Assembly: GCA_035496255.1 (NCBI GenBank)
Contig: DATJEU010000033.1
Location: 62,001 to 126,000, forward strand
Reading direction: 5' to 3'
Source of the DNA: Gp6-AA40 sp035496255
GTDB lineage: Bacteria; Acidobacteriota; Vicinamibacteria; Vicinamibacterales; UBA2999
DNA length: 64,000 nucleotides
A model generated the notes under the pieces. The model was not told where the DNA came from, searched no databases, and saw only the letters and a program-made list of their open reading frames with translations. Each line of letters begins with the position of its first letter. Within the stretch, counting starts at the first letter, position 1. Shown one piece after another: positions 42,430 through 51,400 of this stretch. Position numbers and translations under genes: made by a program.

Positions 42430-43249
42430 TCAGGCTGCCCATGCGGTACCCCTGGAGGTCTATCGTCACGTGCCCGTAGCCGACCGCTTTGAGTTCGCGC
42501 ACCAGGCGATCGCGGGTCGCGGTCTCAAGCGCATGAGCCAGTTCGTCCTGTCCGATCTCGAGGCGGGCCAGTGGCGCCGCATGTGCGCCGCCATGCTCAG
42601 CAGCCTGTTCATGGTGACGGACCCGGCACACGCGAAACCCGAGATCGCGCAGCACGTCTTCGGCGCGCTCGATCATCCGCAGCCGCTCGACGGTCACCTC
42701 CGTGTGATAGGGAATGCGCGACGACAGGCACGCCGATGCCGGTTCGTCCCACGTCGGCAGGCCAGCACGCTGCGAGAGTTCACGGATCTCCGCCTTGGTC
42801 AGGCCGACCTCGTCGAGCGGACTGCGCACGCCGAACTCGCGCGCCGCCTGGCGGCCCGGCCGGTAGTCGCCGCGATCGTCGGCGTTGCTGCCGTCGGCGA
42901 TCGCGTCGAATTCGCGATCGCGCGCTACCGTCGTCAGCACCGAATAGAGCTCGTGCTTGCAGTAGTAGCAGCGGTTGACCGGATTCGCGCGGTACTCGGG
43001 GCGCTCCATCTCGCCGGTGCGGATGATCTCGTGTCGCAGGTTGAAGTCGCGCGCCAGGCGCAGCGCCATCTGACGATGGTGATCGGGATAACTGGGACTG
43101 TCGGCGGTGATGCAAAGCGCGGCGGGACCGAGCACGTCAGTCGCCACCCAGGCGAGATAGGCACTGTCCACGCCGCCGCTGAACGCGACAATCAGGGAGT
43201 CGAAGGTGGAGATCAGCTCGCGGAGCTGAAGCTCCCGGAGCTCGCCCAT
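42398..43249 (-). CDS. larE: ATP-dependent sacrificial sulfur transferase LarE
   Basis: PP-loop ATPase that donates sulfur, from its own cysteine or a bound cluster, to the nickel-pincer cofactor of lactate racemase-type enzymes. The start at 43249 gives 283 residues; the frame beyond it is only the antisense of the acidic tail of the next gene. Visible are SGGVDS (24-29), NRCYYCKHELY (C94, C97) and PASACLSSRIPY (C174), the residue aligned with the sacrificial Cys. No larB, larC or larA is in the window. It starts 1 base after the zinc-ribbon gene stop. Confidence 0.92.
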   Translation of the reverse strand: MGELRELQLRELISTFDSLIVAFSGGVDSAYLAWVATDVLGPAALCITADSPSYPDHHRQMALRLARDFNLRHEIIRTGEMERPEYRANPVNRCYYCKHELYSVLTTVARDREFDAIADGSNADDRGDYRPGRQAAREFGVRSPLDEVGLTKAEIRELSQRAGLPTWDEPASACLSSRIPYHTEVTVERLRMIERAEDVLRDLGFRVCRVRHHEQAAEHGGAHAAPLARLEIGQDELAHALETATRDRLVRELKAVGYGHVTIDLQGYRMGSLNEGLRLRPIQ

Positions 43250-43250
43250 G

Positions 43251-43505
43251 CTACTCGTCGAGGTCTTCTTCCTCTTCGGCGTCGTCGTCCTCATCGTCCT
43301 CGAGGTCGTCGTCGTCTTCTTCTTCTTCTTCTTCCTCGTCGTCCTCGTCTTCATCGAGGGCGTCGTCGTCCTCGTCGGCAAAATCGACTTCGTCGGCCCC
43401 CGTCACGACGAGCGTCTTGCCACACTCGGGACAACTGAGGGTATCTCCCTCTTCCATGTCCTCGGTGTTGACTTCGTCGTATTCACACTCAGGGCAGGTC
43501 GCCAT
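43251..43505 (-). CDS. Small LysW-like zinc-ribbon protein with polyacidic C-terminal tail
   Basis: 84 residues from the ATG at 43505, which has GGAG 7 bases upstream. The N-terminal 40 residues form a zinc ribbon with two CPEC knuckles (MATCPECEYDEV and LSCPECGKTL), as in the amino-group carrier LysW. The rest (about 42-84) is almost entirely Asp and Glu and ends EDLDE. LysW normally ends in EDWGE, to whose Glu the substrate is attached; here no such motif is seen. It is directly followed by larE, so the two are co-translated. The function is unknown. Confidence 0.8.
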   Translation of the reverse strand: MATCPECEYDEVNTEDMEEGDTLSCPECGKTLVVTGADEVDFADEDDDALDEDEDDEEEEEEEDDDDLEDDEDDDAEEEEDLDE

Positions 43506-43721
43506 ACGGGTCTCCATGCGCGTCACGGTCCCTGGCGGGCACGCCTGCGCGCCGGGGTGTCTCCTGGCGGGATTTTGGCGCCTCAGCACCGGATTCCGCG
43601 CCCGAAACAAGCGGGAATTATAGTCCACCGGACACGATCGGCGCCGCTGGCCTGCACGATCGGGGCCGCGACTGCAATTCAAGTGTAACGTTAGGTCAAG
43701 AGACAGCCGATAATTTCCGCG

Positions 43722-44441
43722 ATGACCGTCGGAACGATCGTGGCCGTGAAAACGGTCCTCGTCGCGGACGATACCGCGTTCGTGCGTGATCGCTTCCAGG
43801 GGGCGCTCGAAGGGGCCGGCCACCGTGCCGTGACGGCGCGGACCGGACCTGAAGTGCTGGCCCACCTCCGCGATACCGCTACCACGATCGATCTGGTCGT
43901 CCTCGACCTGCGGCTGCCGCAGGGGCGAGGCGTCGAATTACTCCGCGCGCTGCGACGCCTCGAGACGCCGCCGGCGGTGCTCGTGTTCAGCGGCACGATC
44001 GCCAGCGCCGCTGAAGTGCGCGAGCTCGCGGCGCTCGACGTCGCCGGTTACGTGAACGAATACGCCTCGGTGCAGCACATCGTCCCATCGCTGGCACCGT
44101 ATCTGTTCCCGAATCACTACAACCGCCGGTCCAGTCCGCGGGTCGTGCTCGGGATTCCGGTGGCGTTCCGCTATGGCAACATGATCGCAGCCGCGGTCAC
44201 GCTGAACATCAGCCGCGGCGGCCTGGCGATTCGCAGCACCAGTCCGCTGGAGGTCGGCGCCATGATCAAGCTCCGCTTCCGGCTTCCTGCCGGCAAGAAA
44301 GACATCGACTGCGAAGCGCGCGTGGCGTGGGCCGACCGGCGCCTCGGCATGGGCGCGCAGTTCATCAGGCTCACACCCGGCGACGAGACGGCGATCGCCG
44401 AGTTCGTGCAGTCGCACTTCTTCACCAACCGCAAGGCGTAG
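43722..44441 (+). CDS. Response regulator receiver-PilZ protein
   Basis: 239 residues. A REC domain (about 10-130) has the acidic pair at D16-D17 and the phospho-acceptor at D62 (VVLDLRLP), and a Ser in LVFSGT. The conserved C-terminal Lys is not seen; GYVNEYAS replaces it, so phospho-signalling may be altered. A PilZ domain follows (about 135-230) with RRSSPRVVLGIPV and NISRGGLAI, the c-di-GMP binding signature with the first Arg motif conserved. This links phospho-input or its degenerate form to c-di-GMP. No kinase adjoins it. Confidence 0.88.
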   Translation: MTVGTIVAVKTVLVADDTAFVRDRFQGALEGAGHRAVTARTGPEVLAHLRDTATTIDLVVLDLRLPQGRGVELLRALRRLETPPAVLVFSGTIASAAEVRELAALDVAGYVNEYASVQHIVPSLAPYLFPNHYNRRSSPRVVLGIPVAFRYGNMIAAAVTLNISRGGLAIRSTSPLEVGAMIKLRFRLPAGKKDIDCEARVAWADRRLGMGAQFIRLTPGDETAIAEFVQSHFFTNRKA

Positions 44442-44466
44442 GCACGTCCGCGCTGACCGCGGACCC

Positions 44467-44489
44467 GATCCTTCGACACGCTCAGGGTC
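44467..44489. repeat. CTTCGACA-CTCAGGG type short palindromic repeat
   Basis: GATCCTTCGACACGCTCAGG plus GTC is a variant of the widespread short palindrome whose core CCTTCGACAxGCTCAGG is seen again at 54087. Here it is intergenic, after the REC-PilZ gene. Confidence 0.6.
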
Positions 44490-44562
44490 ATCTCCAGGGC
44501 AGTCGATGGAGGACAAGGTCCGCGCCACAGGCCACAGGCCGATCGCATCACAGACAGACGAA

Positions 44563-44592
44563 CGCCCGCGCTGCCGTGAGGCAACGCGGGCG
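44563..44592 (-). terminator. Hairpin past the end of receptor 3
   Basis: CGCCCGCG and CGCGGGCG form an 8-bp stem with a 14-base loop that itself pairs (TGCC/GGCA). It lies about 75 bases past the receptor 3 stop on the minus strand. The following bases (TTCGTCTGTCTG) hold no clean T-run, so it is weaker than the related hairpin at 48381. Confidence 0.4.
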
Positions 44593-44609
44593 ATTGCATT
44601 CGGAGGGCC

Positions 44610-44660
44610 GGGTCTTTAGAGACCGCCCCCGAAGGCCGACCTGAAGGTCGGCGCCTACGA
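44610..44660. repeat. REP-like hairpins (GGTCT/AGACC and CCGACCTGAAGGTCGG)
   Basis: Two adjacent hairpins: GGTCT-TTAG-AGACC (44611-44624) and CCGACCT-GA-AGGTCGG (about 44636-44651), the second followed by CGCCTAC. The stem, CTGAAG loop and trailing CTAC match the elements at 3854 and 48435. Confidence 0.6.
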
Positions 44661-44667
44661 GCGCGGA

Positions 44668-47600
44668 CTAGAAGTCGAACTGCACCTGGAAGCGGAAGTA
44701 CCGCGGGCTCATGAGCGTCAGCGGCTGCAACCAGTTGTTCGTTCCGGTCACCGAGTAGGTGTTGTTGTACGACTGGATCGCATCGGAGTTGAAGATGTTG
44801 TACATGTCCACTCCGATTTGTGCCCGCTTGCCCGAGAAGCGGATGTTCTTGGCGAACTTCATGTCGAAGTAGGTCGTCCGCTCACCGAACATCTCGTTCG
44901 AGTTCAGGAGGTTCACGATTGTCGTAGTGAGGTTGCGGGTGGCCCCCAGGCAGCCGAGTCCATTGGCAGCGCTCGAGCACGCTTCGGCCGAGCGGCCGGC
45001 GCTCGCCGAGTTCCATTGGATCTGTTCCTTGGTGTACGTCACATTCGCCTGGATTTCGACGCCTGGCAGCGACTGGAACACCGTGCTGACCAGGACGTCC
45101 ACCCACGGAATCGTGTACGACGCGGAACCGCGGATCGACGTCTGGAACGGTGTCCGCTTGTCGCAGCCGCCCTGCCATTCCGCACCTTCGCGGCCGCGCA
45201 CGTTCGGACCGTCCAGTTCGGAAAAACAAGTGTTCTGCTGCGACCGGCTGGTGCTGGTGCCACCCTGGATGCGGATGCCCTTCGGCGCCCGCCAGTTGAA
45301 ATTGGTGTCGAAGCCGTTCCACTTGTAGTTCAGCGTGTTCATGTAGGTCTGCGCCGTCGGTTGGTTGGCCGGCAGGCTCGCCTTCACGTCGTTGAGCCCG
45401 AGCACCTGATAGCCCCCGCCATTCGGCAACCTTGGATCGGTTGGCGCCGTCACGGTATAGAAATCGTAGGAGGGGTTGCTGTACTTGAGCATGTTCTCCT
45501 GGCAGGTGCGCACGTCAGTGGCCCCGTTGAACCGATCACAGCCGATGTTCAACTGGTCGTTCACGGTGATGTTGTAGTAGTTCCGGTGGTTCCAGGTGAA
45601 CTCGCCCGACAGCCGCGGCAGGATCTCGTGCTGGATGCCGATGCCGAACTGCCACTCGTTGCGGCGCCGGTCCCAGCCGTTGACAATCGACTCGCCGTAC
45701 TGGGCGCAGTAATCCTGCACCGCCTGCGGAATCGCGCTCTCCGTCCGGCCGCACTGCGACGTGGTCAGACCTACGGGAATACCAGCGGCGTCGAGCGACT
45801 CGGGGTCGCGGCCGTATTGCGCGATGTTCTGGCCGAACCCGAAGGCGCCGCAGCCGTCGCTCGTGTCGGTCGGGTCGAGGATGTTGCAATCAACGTGGCG
45901 ATTGCCGTTGGCATCGCTCCACGTGCGGGTAAGGCTGTTCACCGTCCGGCGCGCCGGGTTCGTGCCCGAGTAGATGCCGGTGATCCCTGCGGCGTTGAGG
46001 AATTTCCCGCCGTTGACTTTCACCGCCGTCTTGCCGTTGCCGAACACGTCCCAGTTGAAGCCGTAGCGCGGTGTCAGATCTTTATAGCTCACGCCGTCGG
46101 CCGGCTTAGTGCAGTAGCGGTCCGAGCCATTCGCCTGGATCGGCACCAGGTAGTTTGGCCCGACGCACGTCACGCCGTAATCGCTGCGCGCGTTGTCGAA
46201 CCGCAGTGCACCGCTGAGGGTAAAGCGGTGCAGCGTCCACTGATCCTGCGCGTAGAACGCCGTGTACCACACCTTGTCATTCGCGGTGCCAGAGCCGGTG
46301 TTGAAGGTGACCGACGTTGGAATCGGATGGCGGAACACGTTGTTCGGATCATCCGGAAACTGCAGGCTGGTGTTGCCGCAAGTCGGCGTTCCGCCGGGCA
46401 CGCAGGTCGCCGCCGGCGTGTTGTAGTTGAACTGCATCTGCGGCGTGTTGACCTTGTTGGTCTGCGCCTGCGTGAAAAAGGCGCCATCGTAGCCGACCTT
46501 CGCATGATGACCCCCGGTCACGTACGACGCGGCGCCGCGCAGACGGTAGTTCTTGGTGTCGCGAATCTCGGCACCGCCGCTCGCGAGTGCCGAGTTCAGC
46601 GAACCCGACGACAGGCCGAAGAAGCCCGACGAGCCGGCGAACTGGTTGACCGGCGACGCAACGTCGTCACCGCCTGACGTTGTGCCAACTTCGACGACGC
46701 GCGGGATGTCCACGGGGTTCGTGTACTGCCGATGCTTGTCGGTGTGGTACTCCTGCTGCGAGAGGTTCAGACCAGCTTCGAGCAGGATCTTGTTGGTGAT
46801 CGGATTCGTCCACGACGCCTGCTGCAGGCGGTCGGGGCGAATGGCAACCGACCACCACGATTCTGGCGACGTGAACACCGAGACGACCCCGTCGCACGGG
46901 TCCTGGCAGAAGTCCTGCTCGTCCCAGTAGAAGTTGAACTTGTTCTTCGAGCTCGCCTGCCACGTAATGCGGGCGTTGGCACTGCGCCACTTGTTCTTGT
47001 ACTCGACGCGGTCCTTGCTCCGATCGGGCTGATAGTTGTAGCCGTACTTCCCCTCCCACTTGTTCGGCCAGAAGTCGATGCCGACGGGCAGTTTATGAAT
47101 GCCCTGGTCGCGGCCGACCGAGTAGAACCACAGCCGGTCACGCTTGATCGGTCCACCGACGCCCATCGAGACATCGTGGTCGCTGATCACCGCCTGAAAG
47201 ACCGACGAGATGTTCGAGTAGGCGCCGTTGTTTTCGGAGAAGAACTTCTTGTCGGTGTAGGTGGTGTTGAAGTTGCCGGAGAAGCGGTTGCCTCCGGTGC
47301 GCGGGACGATGTTGATGGTCGAGCCGCCCGTCTCCGATTCGCCGAGCGCGCCAGAGACCTGGATGTTCACTTCCTGTGAATTAGCGATGTCGGCCGTGTA
47401 GCCACCGGTGACGCCGCCCAGCGGCAACGATCCGCCCTGGTTGACGACCTGGCCGTCCACCATGACCCGGCCCTGGTTCATGTTCGTCTGGTCACCCGAT
47501 TCACCGACGTTGAAACCGGCGACGCCGGGGTTACAGAACACGCCGATGCCGCCAACGCACACGCCTGGAGCGCCGAAGGTCGTGCTCGGCTTGTACATGC

Positions 47601-48093
47601 TCGAGATGCCGGGTGTGACTTCGAAGAGGCTGTTGACGTTGCGGCTGGTCGGCAGGTCCTTGATCTGTTCGCCGGTGAAGCTGACGACTTCCTTGGCGTT
47701 CTGCACGTCCACCACCGGCGCCGCGCCGGAGACGACCACCGTCTCGGCCAACTGGCCGACGCTCATGGTGCCGTTGATTTGCGCCGTGAAGCCCGAGGTG
47801 AGATTGATCTGGTCGCGTTCCTGTTTGCTGAACCCTTCGAGGGAGAACGTCACCTTGTAGGTGCCGACCGGCAGGTTCGTCAGACGGTACTGTCCGCCGG
47901 CGTCGGTCGTCGTGGTGCGGACCTTTTCAATCAGCGCCGGACTGGACGCTTCCACCGTCACCCCGGGCATCACCGCGCCCGATGAATCCTTCACGCTGCC
48001 GGCGATCTGTCCTTCCTGTGCGTATGCCACGGCGGGCACGAACACCAGGAACAGGGCCAAGGCCGGGAGTACTTTGGCCACTCGACACGTCAT
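44668..48093 (-). CDS. TonB-dependent receptor-like outer-membrane protein (Oar-like), receptor 3
   Basis: 1141 residues from the ATG at 48093, preceded by GGAGGAG. Signal peptide to about residue 26, carboxypeptidase-regulatory-like domain (IAGSVKDSSGAVMPGVTVEASSP, about 28-112), plug (about 118-270) and a large barrel ending in Phe (FQVQFDF). Loops carry several Cys pairs (CVGGIGVFC, CVPGGTPTC, YCTKPADG), unusual for barrels. It is a close paralogue of the next gene: the N-terminal 270 residues are almost identical and the barrel largely so. Both have private promoters. Substrate unknown. Confidence 0.88.
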   Translation of the reverse strand: MTCRVAKVLPALALFLVFVPAVAYAQEGQIAGSVKDSSGAVMPGVTVEASSPALIEKVRTTTTDAGGQYRLTNLPVGTYKVTFSLEGFSKQERDQINLTSGFTAQINGTMSVGQLAETVVVSGAAPVVDVQNAKEVVSFTGEQIKDLPTSRNVNSLFEVTPGISSMYKPSTTFGAPGVCVGGIGVFCNPGVAGFNVGESGDQTNMNQGRVMVDGQVVNQGGSLPLGGVTGGYTADIANSQEVNIQVSGALGESETGGSTINIVPRTGGNRFSGNFNTTYTDKKFFSENNGAYSNISSVFQAVISDHDVSMGVGGPIKRDRLWFYSVGRDQGIHKLPVGIDFWPNKWEGKYGYNYQPDRSKDRVEYKNKWRSANARITWQASSKNKFNFYWDEQDFCQDPCDGVVSVFTSPESWWSVAIRPDRLQQASWTNPITNKILLEAGLNLSQQEYHTDKHRQYTNPVDIPRVVEVGTTSGGDDVASPVNQFAGSSGFFGLSSGSLNSALASGGAEIRDTKNYRLRGAASYVTGGHHAKVGYDGAFFTQAQTNKVNTPQMQFNYNTPAATCVPGGTPTCGNTSLQFPDDPNNVFRHPIPTSVTFNTGSGTANDKVWYTAFYAQDQWTLHRFTLSGALRFDNARSDYGVTCVGPNYLVPIQANGSDRYCTKPADGVSYKDLTPRYGFNWDVFGNGKTAVKVNGGKFLNAAGITGIYSGTNPARRTVNSLTRTWSDANGNRHVDCNILDPTDTSDGCGAFGFGQNIAQYGRDPESLDAAGIPVGLTTSQCGRTESAIPQAVQDYCAQYGESIVNGWDRRRNEWQFGIGIQHEILPRLSGEFTWNHRNYYNITVNDQLNIGCDRFNGATDVRTCQENMLKYSNPSYDFYTVTAPTDPRLPNGGGYQVLGLNDVKASLPANQPTAQTYMNTLNYKWNGFDTNFNWRAPKGIRIQGGTSTSRSQQNTCFSELDGPNVRGREGAEWQGGCDKRTPFQTSIRGSASYTIPWVDVLVSTVFQSLPGVEIQANVTYTKEQIQWNSASAGRSAEACSSAANGLGCLGATRNLTTTIVNLLNSNEMFGERTTYFDMKFAKNIRFSGKRAQIGVDMYNIFNSDAIQSYNNTYSVTGTNNWLQPLTLMSPRYFRFQVQFDF

Positions 48094-48120
48094 GCTCTCC
48101 TCCAGTTCACGCGGTGCCGG

Positions 48121-48175
48121 GGCCGACCTCACGGCCGGCCTCTACCTCACGCACCGGCCTGACGGCCGGCCGCTA
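48121..48175. repeat. REP-like double hairpin in the receptor 3 leader
   Basis: GGCCGACCTCACGGCC plus GGCCTCTAC, then CCGGCCTGACGGCCGG plus CCGCTAC. Two hairpins with short TCA/TGA loops, each followed by CTAC, lie in the transcribed leader 30-80 bases before the start codon. Confidence 0.55.
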
Positions 48176-48246
48176 CTTTTGCCTGTCAATTACCTGGCGA
48201 CCGATATGGCCGCCATAAGGCCGCACCCGAAATGAAGGAACCTCTG

Positions 48247-48291
48247 CCGTATTAGTCGAAACGCCGCGTATGACGTGGACCGCGCGTATGA
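48247..48291. promoter_or_regulatory. CGTATGA direct repeats downstream of the receptor 3 promoter
   Basis: Three related octamers CCGTATTA (48247), GCGTATGA (48266) and GCGTATGA (48284) lie at 18-19 base spacing. The receptor 4 leader has TCGTATGA (51963) and CCGTATGA (51981), also 18 apart. The repeat suggests binding sites for a regulator shared by the pair; its identity is unknown. Confidence 0.45.
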
Positions 48292-48319
48292 AGGGAAAAG
48301 GCGCGATGAAAGCACCTGC

Positions 48320-48348
48320 TGTATACGCGCGAGCCGTACGTCTGTCAA
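48320..48348 (-). promoter_or_regulatory. Near-consensus sigma-70 promoter of receptor 3
   Basis: Minus strand: TTGACA (plus 48343-48348), 17-base spacer, TATACA (plus 48320-48325). The -35 is perfect and the -10 is 5 of 6. The leader is about 220 bases. The same -35, -10, spacing and the CGCGCG end of the spacer occur at 52039-52067. Confidence 0.8.
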
Positions 48349-48380
48349 ATCAGAATTTTCACGATGCCACGATTCCTAAA

Positions 48381-48420
48381 GAAAAACGCCCGCGCCGCCG
48401 GTGCAGGCGACGCGGGCGTG
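48381..48420 (-). terminator. Intrinsic terminator of receptor 4
   Basis: On the minus strand, ACGCCCGCG/CGCGGGCGT make a 9-bp GC stem with a 16-base partly paired loop, followed at once by TTTTTC. It lies about 50-90 bases past the stop of receptor 4 and just upstream of the receptor 3 promoter, so it insulates the two genes. Confidence 0.75.
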
Positions 48421-48434
48421 TTGATGCAGGGGTA

Positions 48435-48459
48435 GGCCGACCCGAAGGTGGGCCTCTAC
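48435..48459. repeat. REP-like hairpin (GGCCGACC-CGAA-GGTGGGCC)
   Basis: An imperfect 8-bp stem with CGAA loop followed by TCTAC, directly after the receptor 4 stop. It is a further member of the GAAG-loop/CTAC family. Confidence 0.5.
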
Positions 48460-48468
48460 GGACGACGA

Positions 48469-51400
48469 CTAGAAATCGAACTGCACCTGGAACCGGAAGT
48501 ACCGCGGGCTGAGGATCGTCAGCGGATCCATCCAGTGCTGGTTCGCCGGGTTGTACGTCGTCTGGTAGGTCTGAATCGCATCGGAGTTGAAGATGTTGTA
48601 CATGTCGACCCCGAACTGCGCGCGCTTTCCCGCGAACCGAATATTCTTCGCGAACTTCATGTCGAAGTACGTTGTCCGTTCACCGAGAATCTCGTTGTTC
48701 AGCAGCAGGTTGACGATCGCTGTCGTCGGCGCGAACACGCTGTTCAAACAACCGACGCCGTTCGCCGGGTTCGCGCACGGTGCGGTGGCCCGGTTGGCGC
48801 TCGCCGCGTTCCACTGGAACTGGTCCTTGGTGAACGTTTCGTTGGCCTGGATCTCCGCACCCGGCAACGACTGGAAGATCGTGCTGACGAGCACGTCCAC
48901 CCAGGGCACCGTGTAGGAGGCCGATCCACGAACTGTCGTCAGGAAAGGATTGCGGCTGGCGCAACCTGCTTGCCATTCTGCGCCCTCGCGGCCACGTACG
49001 TTTGGCTGGTCAAGTTCCGAGAAGCAGGTGTTACGCAGCGACCGGCTGGTGCTCGTCCCGCCCTGGACGCGGATGCCCTTCGGCGCGCGCCAGTTGAAGT
49101 TGGTGTCGAAGCCGTTCCAGCTGTACGAGAGCGAGTTCATGTACGTCTGCACGGTCGGGCCGGCGACCACTGTCTGCTTCAAGTCATTCAGCCCGAGGAT
49201 GCGATAGCCGCCGCCGTTCGGCAGACGGGGATCGCTCGGTGCCACAACCGTATAAAAGTCGTATGCCGGGTTCGAGTACTTCAGCATGTTCGACTGGCAG
49301 GTGGTCACGTCCTGTACGCCGTTGAAGCGGTCGCAACCGATGTTCAACTGGTCGCTCGTCGTCAGGTTGTAGTAGTTGCGATGGTTCCAGGTGAACTCGC
49401 CGGACAGCCTGGGCAGGATCTCGTGCTGCACGCCGATGCCGAACTGCCATTCGTCACGCCGGCGGCCCCAGCCATCGACGATCGAATCGCCGTACTGCGC
49501 GCAGTAATCCTTCACCGCTTGTGGAATCGCGCTCTCCGTTCGGCCGCACTGCGTCGTCGTCAGTCCGACCGGGATGCCGGCCGCGTCGAGCGATTCTGGG
49601 TTGCGGCCGTACTGAGGAACGGTCGATGCAGCCTGGAAGGTGCCACATCCATCGCTCGTGTCGGTCGCGTCCATGACGTTGCAGTCCACGTGACGGTTGC
49701 CGTTCGCGTCGGTCCAGTTGCGGGTCAAGCTATTGACCACGCGCCGCGCCGGGTTCGTGCCGGAATAGATCCCGCTGATGCCGGCGGCATTCAGGAACTT
49801 ACCGCCGTTGACCTTCACCGCGGTCTTGCCGGTGCCGAACACGTCCCATGTGAACCCGTAGCGCGGCGTGATGTCCTTGTAGTTCACGCCGTCGGCGGGC
49901 TTGGTGCAGTAGCTGTTCGTGCCGTCGGACTGGACCGGCACGAGATAGTTCGGCCCGATGCAGGTGACGCCGTAGCCGCTGCGCGCGTTGTCGTAGCGCA
50001 GCGCACCGCTGATCGTGAAGCGGTGCAGCGTCCACTGATCCTGCGCGTAGAACGCCGTGTACCAGACCTTGTCGTTCACCGTGTTCGTGCCGGTGTTGAA
50101 GGTCACCGACGTCGGCACCGGATGGCGGAAGGTGTTGTTCGGGTCGTTTGGGAACTGCAGACTGGTATTGCCGCAGGTCGGTGTGCCCCCCGGCACGCAG
50201 GTCGCGGCCGGTGTGTTGTAGTTGAACGTGTACTGCGACTCGTTCGAGATGCCGGTCTGCGCCTGCGTAAACACCGCGCCGTCGTAGCCGGCCTTCGCGT
50301 GGTGACCACCGGTCACGTACGACAACGAAGCGCGCATGCGGTAATTCTTGGTATCGCGGATCTCAGCACCCGCCTGATTCAGCGAGCCCGACGTAAGTCC
50401 GGTAAAGCCAGTGGCACCGGCCGTCGGGTTTACCGGAGACGCAACGTCGTCACCGCCGGAAGTGTTTCCGACCTCGACGATGCGCGGGATCTCGACCGGG
50501 TCGCGGTACTCGCGGTGATGATCTGTGTGGTAATCCTGCTGCTGCAGCGTCATGCCGGCTTCCGCCAGGATCTTGTTCGTGAGCGGATTCGTCCACGAGG
50601 CCTGCTGCAGGCGGTCCGGCCTGATCGCCACTGACCACCACGATTCAGGTGACGTGAAGATCGACACCACGCCAAGGCACGGGTCCTGGCAGAAGTCCTG
50701 TTCGTCCCAGTAGAAGTTGAACTTGTTCCTCTGTGAGGCCTGCCACGTGATGCGCGCGTTCACGCTGCGCCACAGGTTCTTGTATTCGACCTTCGGCTTG
50801 CTGCGGTCCGGCTGGTAGTTGTAGCCGTACTTGCCTTCCCACAGGTTCGGCCAGAAGTCGATGCCCGTCGGCAGCTTGTGGATCCCCTGGTCGCGGCCGA
50901 CCGAGTAGAACCACAGCGTGTCTTTCTTGATCGGTCCGCCGACGCCCATCGACACGTCGTGGTCGCTGATTACCGACTGCTGGACGGTGGAGATGGTCGA
51001 ATACGCTCCAGTGTTGGTGGAGAAGAAGTTCTTGTCCGTGTAGGTAGTGTTGAAGTTGCCAGAGAAGCGGTTGCCTCCGGTGCGCGGCACGATGTTGATC
51101 GACGAGCCGCCGGTTTCCGATTCGCCAAGCGCCCCGGACACCTGGATGTTCACTTCTTGCGAGTTGGCGATGTCGGCCGTGTAGCCCCCGGTGACGCCAC
51201 CCAGCGGCAGCGAGCCGCCCTGGTTGACGACCTGGCCGTCCACCATCACGCGGCCCTGATTCAGGTTCGTCTGGTCACCCGCCTCACCGACGTTGAAGCC
51301 GGCGACGCCAGGGTTGCAGAACGTGCCGATACCACCAACGCAGACACCCGGGGCGCCGAACGTCGTGCTCGGCTTGTACATGCTCGAGATGCCCGGCGTG

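Noticed and set aside
43249..43381. Lysine- and threonine-rich N-terminal extension upstream of the LarE start
   Set aside because: It is only the other frame of the Asp/Glu-rich tail of the zinc-ribbon gene, which has its own ribosome-binding site and a zinc-ribbon domain; LarE needs no extension before MGELREL.
44442..44667. Possible small RNA or short gene after the REC-PilZ gene
   Set aside because: The region holds repeats and hairpins only; no promoter, coding frame or known RNA fold could be supported.
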